NCBI GenBank assembly: GCA_025355325.1 | Contig: JANXZX010000107.1 | Location: 1 to 42,178, forward strand | Length of the DNA: 42,178 nucleotides | Origin: Geobacteraceae bacterium | GTDB lineage: Bacteria > Desulfobacterota > Desulfuromonadia > Geobacterales > Pseudopelobacteraceae | Direction: 5' to 3' | Shown here: in pieces, positions 42,126-42,178 of the stretch | Numbering within the stretch: the first letter of the stretch is position 1 | Layout: each line of letters begins with the position of its first letter | Translations under genes and position numbers: made by a program | The notes under the pieces: generated by a model | What the model was told of the DNA's origin: nothing | The model's database searches: none | The model's input: only the letters and a program-made list of their open reading frames with translations

Positions 42126-42153
42126 GAAGCCGTCCCCATAAGAGGCCGGCTTC
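42126..42153 (-). terminator. Possible terminator of a gene beyond the right edge
   Basis: On the minus strand GAAGCCG and CGGCTTC form a seven-base stem with partly pairing loop (CCTC/GGGG), followed by TGTCGTTTT. It may end a minus-strand gene lying to the right of the window. Confidence 0.35.
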
Positions 42154-42178
42154 AGTAGTATCTCCTGATAGTACGCAG

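Overview
The window looks like a chromosomal segment of a Geobacter-type deltaproteobacterium (Desulfuromonadales/Desulfobacterota). The grounds are moderate-to-high GC, a leuB-asd start, a homocitrate synthase (nifV) behind a sigma-54 promoter, a very high density of PAS/GAF histidine kinases including one with a CxxCH haem motif, an ANTAR response regulator, a GGDEF protein, and a sigma-54 activator. No rRNA, tRNA, CRISPR array or complete insertion sequence was recognised.

Layout. 1-4.5 kb (+): end of leuB, asd, a MITE-like palindromic element, a U32 peptidase/RlhA-type gene carrying an in-frame GC-rich palindromic repeat, and a secreted thermonuclease. 4.6-5.9 kb (-): two back-to-back toxin-antitoxin modules (ccdAB, fitAB/vapBC-like). 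6.0-8.4 kb (-): a nifV operon (nifV, a 77-aa HTH-like protein with a Cys/Gly tail, a 96-aa unknown, a class I glutamine amidotransferase) read from a sigma-54 promoter through a leader terminator. A PAS kinase with a Cys/His cluster is divergent to it. 10-15.2 kb (+): TonB-dependent receptor, periplasmic binding protein, NarX-like kinase and NarL-like regulator, with no ABC permease. 15.4-18.5 kb (+): a small protein, a PhnD-like binding protein and a kinase. 18.8-20.7 kb (+): V4R sensor plus HAMP-PAS-GGDEF cyclase. 20.7-21.3 kb (+): a toxin-first TA pair. 21.5-28.7 kb (-): a four-gene sensory operon (haem-sensor hybrid kinase, FIST protein, multi-PAS hybrid kinase, ANTAR regulator). 28.9-32.1 kb: a second copy of the GC-rich repeat, a rhomboid protease, a small Ala/Gln-rich protein and a large metallo-beta-lactamase-fold protein. 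32.1-35.8 kb (-): a GAF/sigma-54 activator followed by an MBL-fold hydrolase. 36-40.5 kb (-): a glycerolipid operon (GDPD, GlpD, acyltransferase-hydrolase fusion). 40.9-42.0 kb (-): the mobile mystery protein A/B (XRE + Fic) pair.

How the parts may work together. The region is dominated by signal input. Two loci pair a periplasmic binding protein with a kinase but have no transport partner, which suggests the binding proteins act as sensors. The activator operon and the glycerolipid operon carry a near-identical 39-bp promoter block (37/39), which implies they are co-regulated. The nifV leader has the layout expected for sigma-54 initiation followed by antitermination, the control mode in which ANTAR regulators act; the ANTAR gene lies 13 kb away, so a link is only a hypothesis. 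Four toxin-antitoxin-like pairs, three with visible operator palindromes next to their starts and two types of palindromic repeat, mark the accessory parts of the window.
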